Shown here: piece by piece, positions 46,400 to 59,215 of the stretch
Position numbering within the stretch: position 1 is the stretch's first letter
Layout: every line of letters starts with the position of its first letter
DNA from: Valencia hispanica
Lineage: Eukaryota > Chordata > Actinopteri > Cyprinodontiformes > Valenciidae
Length of the DNA: 64,000 nt
NCBI GenBank assembly: GCA_963556495.2
Contig: OY747714.1
Location: forward strand, 47,639,041-47,703,040
Direction of reading: 5' to 3'
The notes under the pieces: generated by a model
Database searches by the model: none
Told to the model about the DNA's origin: nothing
What the model saw: only the letters and a program-made list of their open reading frames with translations
Translations under genes and position numbers: made by a program

Positions 46400-47354
46400 G
46401 TGAGCTGATTCCCCCGCCGCAAAGAGGTCTGTGCAACGGAGTATTGGGCCATTTCCACCCAAAATACTTCAGCTTATAAACCCATTTGTTTTATAAGAGA
46501 TTTAGTTCCAGTAAATTTTTAATGCCTCTCTGTGCACAATTGGTTTAAAACATAAAGAACTTTAAGAGTAAAAAAAACAATTGCATACACCCAATAACAG
46601 AACGAAATACTGTAGTATTTCCTGTGTTTTATTTTGTTCTTTATTGTTAGATTTAGTGTTGATGTGTGTCTCGTATCGCCACCCGGTAGCCTTTGATGAA
46701 ATAAGGAAGGCAATAATTTTTTCCCATCACGCCACACACACGTTTGTGGATTGATCATTTTATCGATGCTGAATTATCGTCCGGCCCTAGTTCCAGGTGA
46801 CTGTTCAGGTATGTTAGGTTCTGTTAACCTATAGGAAGCGTCCAAAGCCATGACATCATCATCTTGGCTTTACCTCGGTTTTTTTAAAGAGACGGTAACC
46901 ATTGTGTATGTGACCTTCTGACCTTGAGGACCTTCAGGTAACCTTCAGGTGACCTTTAGGTGACCCGATGATCCAGCAGCTTGTAGAATCTCCTCTAACC
47001 TCGTGGTCCTGCCACAACGTTTTAATCTGAGAGCTGGACTTTGACTAGGGCACTGCCCCGTCATGGTTCTGCTGCTGTGTTTAGGATCGTCGTCCTGCTG
47101 AGCTCTCCCACATCATGACCTTCCCACCACCGTGCTTTACTCTCACTGCTTCTCCTCATCGATAGGAATTGGTGGATCAGGCGTCTGATCAGGCCTCCCT
47201 TTGGAGGTTTCCAGGACCTGCTGCCCCCATGACTCCATCATGGATGGATGGATGGAGCTTTTTCTAGAAGCTTCTCAGCCTCTGGTTCCTGTAGATGGAT
47301 GGAAACCAACATCTGACCAACGTTTCACTTCCTCCTCATGTTTCTGCTCCACAG

Positions 47355-47458
47355 ATCCCGCAGACGGATCCCAGGAGGACAGAAGAAGCAGCGCTGCATC
47401 GATGGGGGGTGTTACAGTCGCTTTGGTTCTGTTGATCGGTGCTGTGATCATCATTTGA
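47355..47458 (+). CDS. V-set B' transmembrane exon, ends in TGA
   Basis: 104 nt, identical in protein to gene B exon 3, including the stop directly after the membrane helix. Confidence 0.78.
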
Positions 47459-47761
47459 AGAAGAAACAAACCAAGAAACGTGACCAGGTCCTGAGCTGAT
47501 CCTCCTCCAGAACTCAGACCAAGCACTGATCCTTAGACGTGGGAACAACAATCCATCTCTCCATTTCTCCTTTTCTGCACTTTCTTCTCTCTGCTTCCAA
47601 CCTCTGATTCTGGGCAGCTTATAAACATTAACAGATGTTCCTCTGACAGGAGAACATCAGATTCACAACAGCTGTCATCTTTAAGCTGCCAGGATGGGTG
47701 GAGTTAAACTTTTAACCTGCCGTGATTACCTGAACATAAGCTGCACACACACTACCTTTAA

Positions 47762-47872
47762 ATCCTGATTGGAATGTTTGTATAAATATATTGAAACGAC
47801 TTCTTAAGTGCCTTGAGATGACATCTGTTGTGAATTGGCGCTATATAAATAAACTGAAACTGAATGAGCATA
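47762..47872 (+). repeat. L2-like LINE 3' tail (copy 2)
   Basis: Counterpart of 34125-34235. Confidence 0.8.
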
Positions 47873-48064
47873 TTGCAGGTTAAATATGTTCTGAAATGTA
47901 TATAAAATGTTGTCCGAAAATTACTATTTGAAACGTTTATTGAGGGCGTTTTAAATTTCTCAATGCATAAAGGCACAAATTTTAATTACGTTTTATAATC
48001 TTGACCTGTGACGTAAGAGGAGGGAGTCATATGCTATGCGCTGCCTCAGCTCAGTAAGGCAGCT

Positions 48065-48327
48065 TTATTTGTATAGCACACTTTCACCAACAAGGTGATT
48101 CAAGGTGCAATGATTTCTAAACCAATAGAAATATTTAGAAGTCTATTCTCTGAGCTACAGGGAGCCAGTGGAAGGACTTTAGAACTGGGGTGATGTGCTC
48201 TACTTTCCTGGTTCTAGTGAGGAACACCAGCAGCAGCGTTCTGGATCAGCTGCAGCTGTCTGATTGACTTTTTAGGCAGACCTGTGAAGACGCTGTTGCT
48301 ATAATCAATCTGACCTCACGTAAAGAT
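48065..48327 (-). repeat. L2-type LINE remnant (copy 2)
   Basis: Counterpart of 34428-34690. Confidence 0.75.
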
Positions 48328-49914
48328 CCGGCTGACTTCTTCTTCCCGCTGTCCTCATGAGAGCGGATTGAAGCAGCTCCCCCTGGTGGCTGCTCTCTGA
48401 CCTTTGATGACTCTCCTCCTTCGGCCGACCTGGGCCAGGACAGTACAGAGAATATCTGCCATGTTGTATCTGGAGTGACTCTCAGGAGCTGGACTCCTTG
48501 GCACCACAGCTGCAGGGATGACCTCTGACCTCACGAGTCGGGAGTCTAAGCCTCTAGCAGAGACTCTTGTAGTTGCTGGCAGTTCTCTTAAGTTTCCACT
48601 AGGGGCTCATGACAGTAGCCCTACTGTGAAGGTCATTAAGGTCATTCTGTCTCTGTTTCGTTGTTTGTGTCACTTTCATCCAGAGTCGTCTTCATCACGT
48701 AGCTTTCCAAACACTAGTGAACATTAATCGCTCTTGGTGAAACCCCATAAACTGCTGCTTGTAGTCATGACCGCTTTAAAGTCGTAGCTAATAGCCAAAC
48801 TTGTTGCTGCTTGAAGAAATGTATTTGGCACTTTTTAATGCAACTTGTTGCACAAAATGTTTGAAGCCGCCAAGGTAACCTCTACATTCCTGCTGGAACA
48901 TGTGACCTCTGACCCCTCAGGATGGCCTGTTTCATCTTCCAACCTTTCTTCTGAATGTATGCGTTACCTGAATGTGGTTTCCTCCCTACATCACACTGTT
49001 TACGGTTGCCTAGAAGTCTTTGTACTAGCGTGTAATATTTGTTTTTTGTAAGAGATTTGTCATATGAAACGCATTGAGCCATGACTGTTACATATCCAGC
49101 AGTATTATTGGTCAAACTGAAAGCCTTAACATCTTCCAGTATGCTCCATGTAAAATGTTTACCTGCTGAACAACGTCCCGTCTCAGTTGGACTCTTGTTC
49201 CTCATCTAAATGATGTATGAAAACATGATTCTGAGAGAATAAAATTAGCTTTTATTATAACACTTCTGGGTTTGACTCTTTACTGTAACAACCATCAGAC
49301 TCCTGACTCTGCAGGAGTGTAAAGCAGCGTCACGTCTATCAGGGATTAGCTCATCATTTCAGGAGGATTCGGACCTGTTTGTTCTCTCTGAACATTTAGG
49401 AGCCGTGTCATCGTTTCAGAAACGGATCCAGCAGAACTTCTGCTGCCTCGGCGAGGTTTTAGTGAACGACTAGAACCTGCAGACCAAACGAGCACCGCTC
49501 TGCACGGCCGGGTCGATTAATACTCATCATTTACCTCAAAACACGTAAGTTTTAGTGAATGTTGTCATGAAAAGCATCATTTAGACCAGAGTGGTTCAAA
49601 CTCCTCCATTTTGGGCCACATCAAGATCATGAATATTCTCAAAGGGCCGGTTGTGGCTAAAAATAACTTAACGAAGTCTTGAGAGTTTATTTGAACTGGA
49701 CTTTTCTTCTTGTCTTGAATACGTTTCGTCTCGTCCAGGAGGCTTCTTCAGTTCTGAAAACTTGATTGGGAGTATCAGATTTATAAGTCTAAGCTTACGG
49801 GTCACTAATGGAGCTATTGTTCTACCAAACGAGGCTATCAGGGTTGTGTAAGCGTCTAAGCAATGTAAGAGTCGTAAACGAAACAAAGATCTTTAGTATT
49901 TTATATGGTCCTCT

Positions 49915-50057
49915 AGAGCAGGGGTGCCCAATTCCGGTCCTCAAGGGCCCCTAGAGGTCTCCTGCATGTTTTAGTTCTTTCCCTGGTTCAACACAACTGA
50001 ATCAAATGATGGCTCATTACCAGACCTCTGCAGAACGTTGACATGCCGAGGAGGTAG
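49915..50057. repeat. Interspersed repeat, GGTCCTCAAGGGCC type (copy 2)
   Basis: Counterpart of 36278-36420. Confidence 0.65.
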
Positions 50058-51116
50058 TTGGACCAGAGACGCATCTCAAACTGGCTGGAGACCGTCCAGT
50101 GAATACAGCCGGATATCTGGCTCTGCTTTGTAATTTTAATTTTTAGATTTGACCCATAACTTAACATTTTTGGGCCAAAACATGTATGTTGTTTAAGTTA
50201 TGTCATTAACCTCTGAATGAACCTCTGATGTGGTTTTTGCAGATAATACTGAGTTATTCTCTTTTTTTTTAACGTGTCCAGTTTGGCAGTGAGGAGCTCA
50301 GAATTGGTGTCTGAGTACCAAGTAGAAGCCCAACAGATTTACTTTCACAAGCGGAGCAGTACAGCTTTTGCTATAGTCCTCCACTTGATTTATGTGTGAA
50401 AAATCTTTATTATGAATTGTTGGGGTTTTTATTTCCAGATGTTATGGACACGGAGACGGAAAATTAAGGGGAAGGAAGATGAAGAAGAGAGGTAGGAAAC
50501 AAAAAGTCAAGAGACCCACAGGACGGCAGAGAGAGAGAGAGGGAAAAACAAAGCAAAACACGAACAAGGAACATCGACAAAACACAACAAACATCGTGAA
50601 CTAAGAATTACACAACCACATCGCACAAAAATAGACATAAAAATACAACAACAATGTCACAGATAAACTCCTGGTACCGATGTAATGATAACCTCAGCCC
50701 AAGAATATATCCGTAAACACCGGAGACCCCACATCTATATGTGTGTGAGCATGGTGCATATAAGGTTTCTCCATAAGAGTGTTTGATAGATACTGGGTTA
50801 TTCTCACTATAAGCCTCCCTATACTCGTGTTTAAGGAACATTCTCTTGGAGGTTTTCCCCTTAAGGGAGTCATATCATCTGTAGGCTGATCTGTTAGAAG
50901 GGACGCCGCGCCTCCTTCAGAACAAATGGAAGCAACAGTATCTGTCAAAGCTCTGATCAGAAATGATCCATTTTGATGATTGTTACGGGTCCCAGGTTGG
51001 TACCACGGCAACAAAATGATCACTGTAAAACAGAGGCAAGGTTTAAGCAGCAATCAAGACACGGCATTCACAGTTTGTCGTCCAGGTTGCGTCTGGAAGG
51101 TGGGCGGAGGTATCCA

Positions 51117-52147
51117 CAGTGTTGCCACCTGTCTCCGACAGAAAGTAGCTGAAATTGGCCCAGAAAGTCGCTAGATGTCGCCAGATGACGTCATAAGCTA
51201 ATTCGCATAATGATGATGTCATCACGTGATGACGATTGAAACAAAAGAGGAAAAAAATATATTTAGATTAGGATTTGATCATACAGGTTAAATAATACAT
51301 TATTTAAACATTATTTAAATAATACATTATTTAAACAGAGGAAACATGCTACAGGGAAATGTGACTTCTGTCTGTGGAACATGTTCTATTATTTTGCCTG
51401 AAGTAAACTGTTGAGAGACCTGGTAGCCTACAAAACAAGATGTCAAATTGCAACTGGACATCACAGACCTTTAAAAAAAATGTAAGTTCTGAAACATACA
51501 TTTGCTGAGATATCTCAAGGAGATGAAAATAATAGAGAGAATATAGTTGTTTGTTTTTTAGTACTTTGTAAAAATAAGTAGGGCATATTTAGCATGCATC
51601 AAATGTTTCTTGCCAACCGCCATTAAACAGAAGTTTATTGCTTATATTATTTTGAGTGGATTTTTTTGTCATAAGTATTAAATGTCCTACGTTTTTGAAC
51701 TCACCATACCTTTCGAACGTTTCTTGAATGCACCACTGGTGTGAGATGCAGCTTAATACAGACAAGCTTCTGCATTAATTCCAGTTGAAAGATCGGTTTT
51801 ATATACATGCAGATTTATTTTTTACTTTAGAATTTACATAAACTACAAAACAACTTTGTGAGTGGATGAAATGAACCGAAAAAGGTTTATGATTGGTCAG
51901 TCGACATACTCTGATCATACTGCGTACACATGCGCAGATCATTTCCTTTCTGAGCGTCGGGAAGGAGCAAGCTGGGTCTCTAAAATGCAGGAAATATCGG
52001 CGACAAAGTTTCACAGAAAGTAGCTAAGGGTGGTTAGAAATGTCGCTAGATTTGTCGCTAGGCGCTTTTTTTGGCAAAAAAAAGTCGTTAAGGGGGTCTG
52101 AAAAGTCGTTAGAAATAGCGACAAAGTCGCTAAATTGGCAAACCTGA
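51117..52147. mobile_element. MITE-like element of about 1 kb (copy 2)
   Basis: Counterpart of 37472-38487, longer by a direct repeat of about 20 bp (ATACATTATTTAAA) near 51310. Confidence 0.65.
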
Positions 52148-52352
52148 GTATCCACAATAAAATAACCCGGAAGTCAACTGCTCCCGTTTCGAAGGTTCCA
52201 CTTTGGTGCTGCTTACGCTCACATCTTTTCATTATATATATGAAAATACAATAACATCACTCTAGATCTTAGCTAAATTAGATTAATCTTACTCAGATAA
52301 AATGCATACAAAAGTGCCCAATTTGCGGCATACCACATGATGTTATCAGCAT

Positions 52353-52450
52353 TTACACATAATTCTTTATGGCGACTTCGGTCTTCACGTCTGTTCCCTG
52401 CTCAGGTTCTGTGGGTGGCGAACTTTCCACTGAGACGGTTAAGTTGTTCT
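52353..52450 (-). CDS. Gene E exon 6, cytoplasmic tail and stop
   Basis: 98 nt; two replacements versus gene D (I to T, T to I), stop conserved. Confidence 0.78.
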
Positions 52451-55400
52451 CTGTGGTCAAATAAGTGTTAAAACAACAACAGTCAGCTTGGATGGAACTG
52501 AGTCACAAGTTTCTCTTTTGACTGGAAAAAATGAATGTAGTGTTACCTGGTGGTCTGGGTTGGTATAAAGACAACATGAGGATGGTGGAGACAAAGTACG
52601 GACAGAACACCACCAGGTGGCGCACCACGTCGTACACAAGCTGTAGGGGGCCAGAGGCAGGGGGAGGGGCTCTGGAGATGGGTGAAGTTACTGAAGGTCT
52701 GGCTGTCAGAACAGAAACAAAACAGAGTTTAATTGATGCTCTACGTTCAGTGGTCTCCAAACGTTTTCCTTGAGATCTACCGTGCTGCAGGTTTTGGATA
52801 CATTCCTGCTCCAACAAAGCTGGATCAAATGATTGAATTACCTCTTCAGCCGCAATCATGTTTGGCAAAGACCTGGCAACGAGTCACTCATTTGATTCAG
52901 TGGTGTTGGAGCAGGAATGCGTTTAAAACCTGCAGGACAGTAGATCTCCAGGACCAGGGTTGGAGACCCCTTGTCTACGTTCACCAGGAGATCAAATATA
53001 ACATGAACTTCTGCAACATGAGCAGCTCATTGGTTGGGTTCGACCACAGTGGTCAGTCTTATCTCCCTGCATACATCAGTTAGCCTTTGACCCATCGAAA
53101 CATTCTCACTGGTTCAAAACTACACCTTCCTTAGACCACTTTTTAGATATCGTCTACATCTTCTCATTATAATTATTGGTAAAATTCATCACATCTGTGT
53201 GTGCAGCAGTGCAATGGCAAAGGACTGTTGAATATGTTCCCTGTTGGATGAACTTTTACTGCTGCCAGTGTTCAAACGTCTTTCCATTATCTTCTGCTAA
53301 TCATGGGTCGGGTCTCGGAAGCAGAAGTCAAAGCAGAGAGACCCAGACTTCCCCCTCTCCAGCCACTTGTTCCAGCTCTTCCGTGGAAATCCCAAGGCGT
53401 TCCCAGACCTGCAGAGAAACATCATCCCTCCATCCCTCCCGGTGGGACGTTCCCCCGAACACCTCACCAGGGACGTGTCCATCCTGACCAGATGCCCGAG
53501 CCACCTCAACTAACTCCTCTCGATGTGGAGGAGCAGCGGCTCTACTCTGAGCCCCCTCCTGATGACTGAGTTTCTCACCCTATCTCTAAGGGAGAGCCCA
53601 GACACTCTGCGGAGGAAACTAATTTCAGCCGCTTGTATCCGTGATCTCGTTCTTTCGGTCACCACCCAGAGCTCGTGACTATAGATCAGGGTAAGAACTT
53701 AGATCAACCGGTAAATCTTGAGCTTTGCCTTTCAGCTCAGCTCCCTCTTCACCACGACAGACACAGCGCCTTCATAACTTCAGATTCGACACCAATCCGC
53801 CTATTGGCCACGTTAGCTCTTTTACGAAAAGCAGCCAGCCTTTATGAAATTCTGTCCATTAAGGTTATAAACAGAATCGGTGGCAAAGAAATCGGTGACC
53901 AAATCACCGATTCAGCGCCCAAACGTGATGCGCATGTTTAATGGCTGAGATGCTAAACCTAAAAAAAGGTTGTGAGGACATTTTTATAAAAAAAGATACA
54001 AGAGTCAGCAAAATGTGGGAGAATCCTAATTGAAAATATTATTTAGCAGTAGTATTGTAATTACATGCTTGGCTGAGCTCACTCTGCCCTAATACTGAGC
54101 CCTGCAGATCAGGAACACCCACTGGAGCTGCAGTTGTGTAGATGTTATGTTTAAATCTGGATCTAATCATCATGCTTTAATCCCCACGTTGCCTATTTCT
54201 CCTCTTTCCAACACCTCAACTTTGAGTATAAAAACTTGGTGTACCACCCACAAACAGCCACAATGAAGTGATAATATGTCTCTACAACTAAAACTATGGA
54301 TGCTCCCCTTCCAGTTCTCCACAAAGAGTGTTGTCTACATCCGCAGGTCTATCTGTGGTACCCAGAGGCCCCTGAAGTAGCTATGAGGCCACATTGCTTG
54401 GGGAACCAGCTTTAGGTCTTTCATAAGTGGAACGTCTTTAATGTTAAGAAAAAGCTTAAAATATAAAATTTTCAATTGACTGAGAAAATCCCTTCATGTC
54501 TTTCTTTCTTGTGTTTTCTGACCTTCAACAGAGATCCAGCTGGATGGAGACTCTCCATGACCGCTGATCTTACACCTGTAGAGGCCTTCATTAGACCTGG
54601 AAGCACGGAGGAAGGTGATGTTGCCTGAAGCTTCATTGCCAATGAAGACACCATCTTTGTAGAAAGCAGCACCTGGGAGGTTGGAGGGAGTGGTCTTTGT
54701 CTGACAGCTCAGAGTGACGTCATCTCCCTCCATCACAGGGAGGACAGGACTCTGCAGGATCACTGATCCACCTCAACACAGAGACAAACTACAGCATTTC
54801 ATCCATTTCCACATCAGCTTCATCAACACTAACTCCACAGTCTGATCTTACCAGTGATGATGAGCTGGATGCTGTTGCTGCTGGTGGTGGATGCTCCCTC
54901 TCTGGACTCACACCAGTAGACGCCACTGTCCTGTGGGAAGATATATTCCATGGTGCAGGAGGAATTGCCCCACTTCCCCCACCCTTCTCCACACTGAGAC
55001 AAACGTTTGGTTGTGTTTCTCTTCACGGTCCATCCTTCGGTGCCAGCTTCCTCTTCGCATCTCAGAATCACCTTGGGTCCTTCAAAGAGCTGACGGCTGC
55101 TAGTATTCACAACCAGACGAGCTGTGAAGAAGCACGGAAGACACACTGAATGCAAAACTGTCTTACACTCAAAGATGAACTTCATAACCTCTGAAAAAAA
55201 CAGACTGTCCAGTCAGGAGTTTATTGTGTCTGAGTTATTGGCGTTTGGTGTTCCTCCATTGTCTTCCACCGGGTCACACAGGTAGCCGGTTCAGTTGGGT
55301 TCTCTGCTGGATCCGGAGGTGTTTCCAGACCAGAGAGGAGTTGTGTAGTCTCTGCAGATGGTTCTGAGACTCCCATCGGACCTACTGGTATTAGGATTTG

Positions 55401-57475
55401 CTCAGAATCCTTCCATAGGGAGGTTGTGTAGGATGCCTGTCCAAACCACAGCTGATACTCTTATCTATCCAGACCAGAGACTCTGCTCCAGTCTGCCCTA
55501 AACCACAGAACATCTTATGTTGGGGGACATTTCAGTCATGATCTCATGGATAAAAGTCAGGATGTAGACGTAAACTTTCCCTAGCAGGCTGAGAGGACTT
55601 CCCTCTCCCTCTGAACGCCGGGCTGGTTTGGCACATAGTAGATGTTGTTCCAGTTGTCTGTGAGAGACTTAAAATGTGGGTCACTGTCTGGAGCCTTAAA
55701 GGTCTCATTCACTCGTTGTTTCCAGAAATCTGCTGTGGTCTCCAGTATGACTGAATACGTTTTAGCCGTTCTACGTGGTCCTCTGGTGCTTCTGTTTCAG
55801 GAAGCTGCAGTTTGTCGGAGGAGTGGGTGGGGGTGAAACGTCAAGATCACCAATCTTAACTCTTAATTATTCACTATATGGAAACGTCTCGTCTCTGATT
55901 GGCTAACAGCAATCAGCGACTCTTCAAACAAATAACTAACGTAACTTACTTTGCTGGCGGTATTTCAAGACATTTCAAGCGGTCGCAAGCCAAAGTGGGC
56001 GTGGGCCATGAATAGTAATTTTCCCTGTGACGCAGAAGGGACCGGCTTTTTCTGACACGCTCGTTTTGCCGTCTGTTTTCTTTCTGCGGCTAATGCAGGC
56101 AATGGGGGTTGGAGAAAATGTTCACGTGCAGCATGCATATGCAACTCAGAGAGACCGATCGTATTTCACAAAGAACAAGTATTACACGGCTTCTCAGTGA
56201 ACGGGACCTTTTTATTTTTTAGTGAATCTTGTCTCAGTCACAGAGAAGCTTTCCACGAACATCAACGATCTCTGCCAGAATGATGGACTCACTTTCTCCT
56301 CAGATCGCTCTCTGAGTTAAAGAAGCCCTTAAAGTTCTCCTAAATCTACATAATCTTTAGTTTGGACCTCCAGCCCTTTATCAAACCCTTTTCTATGAAA
56401 GACTGTTTTATTTCAGGAATGTTGGAGGGTTTGTCTTGTTCAAGACCCTGACAAAGCATCTCCATCAGATCTACGTCCAGAATTAGACTAGGCCACCCTA
56501 AAACCTCAGTATTTTCCTTTCATCTATTGGTTTGCTTGCTTGCATCATTAGCTGCTGGAGGAGAGCTTAAGATCTCAAACTGACAGCCGGATGTTCTCCT
56601 TCAGGATTTCCTGCTCGAGATCACCTCTGATGGTTCAATCAAGTCCCAGCAAGTCGTCCAGATCCTGAAGCAGCAACGTCAGACCCAGACCGATCAGATC
56701 AGACAGTGGCTCTCTGGAGAAGCAAAACCTTAGAAATGACTTTGTTTCCGCTTCGTTTCTCATCTGTTCCTCGGCTGGCTTAGGTCGGGGCGTAATGTGT
56801 TGCCTTCTGAGATCTTTTAGCCCGCCTCATGTTCCCCGTCCGGCTCTGGCAGAAACTGAACTAAAGACGACGTTAAGCCGTGAAGCTGTTATATTTTTAC
56901 TAAGTGGAGATACTCATGGCGGCCTCACCAGGACACTGATCCTGTTTCATAGTCCAGGTTTCAGGTCCTTTTCAGAGCAGAAGTGACACTAAAGCAACTT
57001 TTAGAGACGTTAAAGCAACAAAAACTTCATCATGTTGATGCAGAAAACTCTGCTTTTTATCTTAATTCACTGCGATAAACAATCAGGACAAACATGATGT
57101 GATGTAATACGGTCAGGAGTGCTTGTTCTCCTGATGCTTTGTGTCGTCATAGCAACAAGGAAGTACAGTTTCCCTAAAATCAGTTTGAGAGCTTTGAAGA
57201 AGTCTACTGACCTTGGTTTGTTGATCTGCACAGCATAGAGGTCAGAACTACAGAGGAATAAAAGGAAGGTCAGTTTTATTCCTGAAGACTCTGGAAACAT
57301 TATTAATCAAGTAATGTTGCATATTCTGAACCTTTTGACCATAACTTTTGTGTTTATTCAGTTTAGACACAAACAGGTCCGTTTTTTTAGGCCGTTATAT
57401 CAATGAAATAACAGAATACAGACATTAAACCAGAGTTTACTCACTCAGCAGACGCAGTAAGGTAATTTCCATCAT
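52353..57475 (-). CDS. FcRL/LITR-like receptor gene E, complete
   Basis: Duplicate of gene D with all six exons intact: leader 57445-57475, mini-exon 57212-57247, Ig1 54852-55121, Ig2 54523-54771, transmembrane 52547-52702, tail 52353-52450, 279 residues. By eye ten coding differences separate D and E and nine replace an amino acid: six in Ig1, one in Ig2, two in the tail. At four of the six Ig1 sites (FEG, CEE, QCG, LII) E agrees with gene C, so D looks derived. Leader and membrane exons appear identical. No ITIM or ITAM. Both copies keep their own leader and upstream sequence (to 57751), so both could be expressed. A false duplication in assembly must be ruled out first. Confidence 0.83.
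52547..52702 (-). CDS. Gene E exon 5, stalk and transmembrane
   Basis: 156 nt, no difference from gene D seen. Confidence 0.85.
52748..52973. mobile_element. Short MITE (copy 2)
   Basis: Counterpart of 39088-39313. Confidence 0.85.
53300..53771. repeat. Abundant teleost LINE-derived repeat (copy 2)
   Basis: Counterpart of 39640-40110. Confidence 0.65.
54523..54771 (-). CDS. Gene E exon 4, Ig domain 2
   Basis: 249 nt, one replacement versus gene D. Confidence 0.88.
54852..55121 (-). CDS. Gene E exon 3, Ig domain 1
   Basis: 270 nt; [14 protein letters not shown] and LSQCGEGW against [14 protein letters not shown] and LSRCGEGW in D. Cys and Trp residues are conserved. Confidence 0.9.
57212..57247 (-). 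CDS. Gene E exon 2, 36-nt signal-peptide mini-exon
   Basis: Identical to gene D exon 2, including splice sites. Confidence 0.75.
57445..57475 (-). CDS. Gene E exon 1, leader start
   Basis: Identical to gene D exon 1, 31 nt. Confidence 0.72.
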
Positions 57476-57751
57476 CGTTACCAGCAACAATAAGTAGAGA
57501 GCGGTGACTTACCTCAGATACAGAAAACAGAACCACCCCCACTTCCCTCTGTCGTTTCCTCTGATGATGGTTCTTCTCATCAAAGCAACAGAAATCTACA
57601 GGATCAAACTTTAAAGACAAGAAATTAATTGTTTCATCTGAACATTTTTGTTGTGTTCACTGACCTTTAAAAAAAGTGGATTCCTGAAACACCAGAAGCA
57701 GAACTTTGATTTTAGATTGAACATGATCATCTGTCTCGTTAATAAAGTAAT

Positions 57752-59029
57752 CAGGTATGAATTTTATAAACATTAAGACAAGCATCTGCTTTCAGTCTGT
57801 GGCTGTGTGTGTCGGACAGGACGTGAGGTTCACACACTTCCTGCCTGCTTTCAACACTCTTCGATTTGTGGTCGGAAAAAGAGAAAAAAAAACAACCTCC
57901 AAGCTATTTCGGTTGAAAAGATGCTTCAGCTGCAGGTTTTGTTCCAGGTAAACGTGTTCCTGGTGACGGGAACAAGAGAAAATCTGAGAAAACGAATCAC
58001 TTTATTCACCATAAAATAAACACAGCGTCATTCAGCCAATGGAAAACATGCATTTTATCTGCCGCTGCTTCAGAAGCGGGTTTGGTTTATTGAACATTGA
58101 TACGTTCTCCCCAGTCTAACACCGAGTTAATTTAAACACTAGGAACAAAATCATTTTGAGGCTCATGTGCAGCGTCGGCCATCTTCTAGCTACAGTCTTT
58201 GATCTGCACCTGGCTCTACTGGGGCAGGTGTGAACAAAAACATCCTATGAGGTTTAAACCGACTTCCTGCTCACGTCAGCATAGCCGACTCGGCATTCTA
58301 ACAACCCTGCAGCAGCAAAAGGACGTGTTTTCAATCAGCCACCGTCTGATCAACAACGCACGGAAATATTCTGCAACAGCTGTCTTTCCACACGCTGCAC
58401 CGCGCTCCTCCTCTGCAGAAAACACAGGCCTCTGCACCGACAGATAAACCCTGGAGTCTGCTTCAGTTCAAAGGTTCTCATGACTCTGCTCCTCTCTCAC
58501 AGTCTACACTGGGACGCCACGAAATGATCTGTCGAACTTCACGAGAAATAAAGAGAGGTTTCTGCGCCTCTACCATCGGATAAGACGCACGTTTCTTTAG
58601 AGACGTAACAACTATCTGATCATAACAAAACACAGACTTTAACTTGGAAAGTAGCTGCTGCTGAAATGCATCGAGGTGCCGATGAGAATCAGTGTGAACA
58701 CCTTAGTAAAAGCAGGAGATTTAGCAGAAATACAGGAAATCCATCAGTATGGGGTCATGAGGTCATTTTCAAACTATATGAGGTCCATCGTTCTACCGGG
58801 AGACAGATCGTGTTTTTTTAGGGCTGTTGGAATAATAATAGTAATAATAATAATAAGCAACAGCTGGGGAAATTGTAGAATTTGCACCCAGAACCATGAA
58901 CTCTGCATACCAAAGTTTCTGAGGTCATCTCTCTACCAGCTGAAGCCTAGTCTGAACTGGGTCATCAACAGAAAATAAAATCCCCAGACACAGCAAGAAA
59001 CCCTCAACAGAGTGGCTTAAAAAGAATCA
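57752..59029. other. No recognised gene right of the duplication
   Basis: Open frames at 57757-58019, 58199-58447 and 58676-58978 have no recognisable domain, and no splice-linked exons were found. A short AAT-type microsatellite lies near 58829-58856. This is single-copy flank: it has no counterpart after copy 1. Confidence 0.45.
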
Positions 59030-59215
59030 AAGATTTCCAATGGCCTAGTGTCTTCCGTCGGAGGCTTCTTCAGTTTCGCTGCAACACAGACAGCTACAGG
59101 AAATCCTTCCTGCCCACAGCCATCATCATCTACAACAACTCCTTAAAGAATGAATCATATGAGCTATACCAACACTTAATTTCCCTCTGGGATCAATAAA
59201 GTATTTTTGAATTTG
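59030..59215 (+). repeat. LINE 3' end, same family as 2262-5090
   Basis: FRCNTDSYRKSFLPTAIIIY then YQHLISLWDQ and stop, followed by ATAAAGTATTTTTGAATTTG. It matches the C-terminus and tail of the gene C intron LINE ([14 protein letters not shown]). Confidence 0.75.

Larger units (their letters stand above)
46064..47458 (+). pseudogene. V-set gene B', duplicate of gene B exons 2-3 without a leader exon
   Basis: 46064-46399 (V-type Ig) and 47355-47458 (membrane, TGA) repeat gene B with no protein difference and intact splice sites. The duplicated unit starts downstream of the gene B leader, and no leader-like exon is seen between 44127 and 46064. As a stand-alone gene it would lack a signal peptide. 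It could only be expressed by read-through splicing from the gene B leader 20 kb upstream, or from an unseen first exon. Confidence 0.7.
45108..57751. repeat. Segmental duplication, copy 2
   Basis: Colinear with 31471-44127. It starts at GTACCTCCTTTGAGAAT and ends at CTCGTTAATAAAGTAAT. It contains B' and FcRL gene E. Differences from copy 1 include a direct-repeat insertion near 51310, a deletion near 57570, and scattered substitutions. Confidence 0.97.

Noticed and set aside
58676..58978. 100-codon frame with possible relation to the receptors
   Set aside because: No Ig, leader or membrane features and no matching splice signals; chance frame cannot be excluded.
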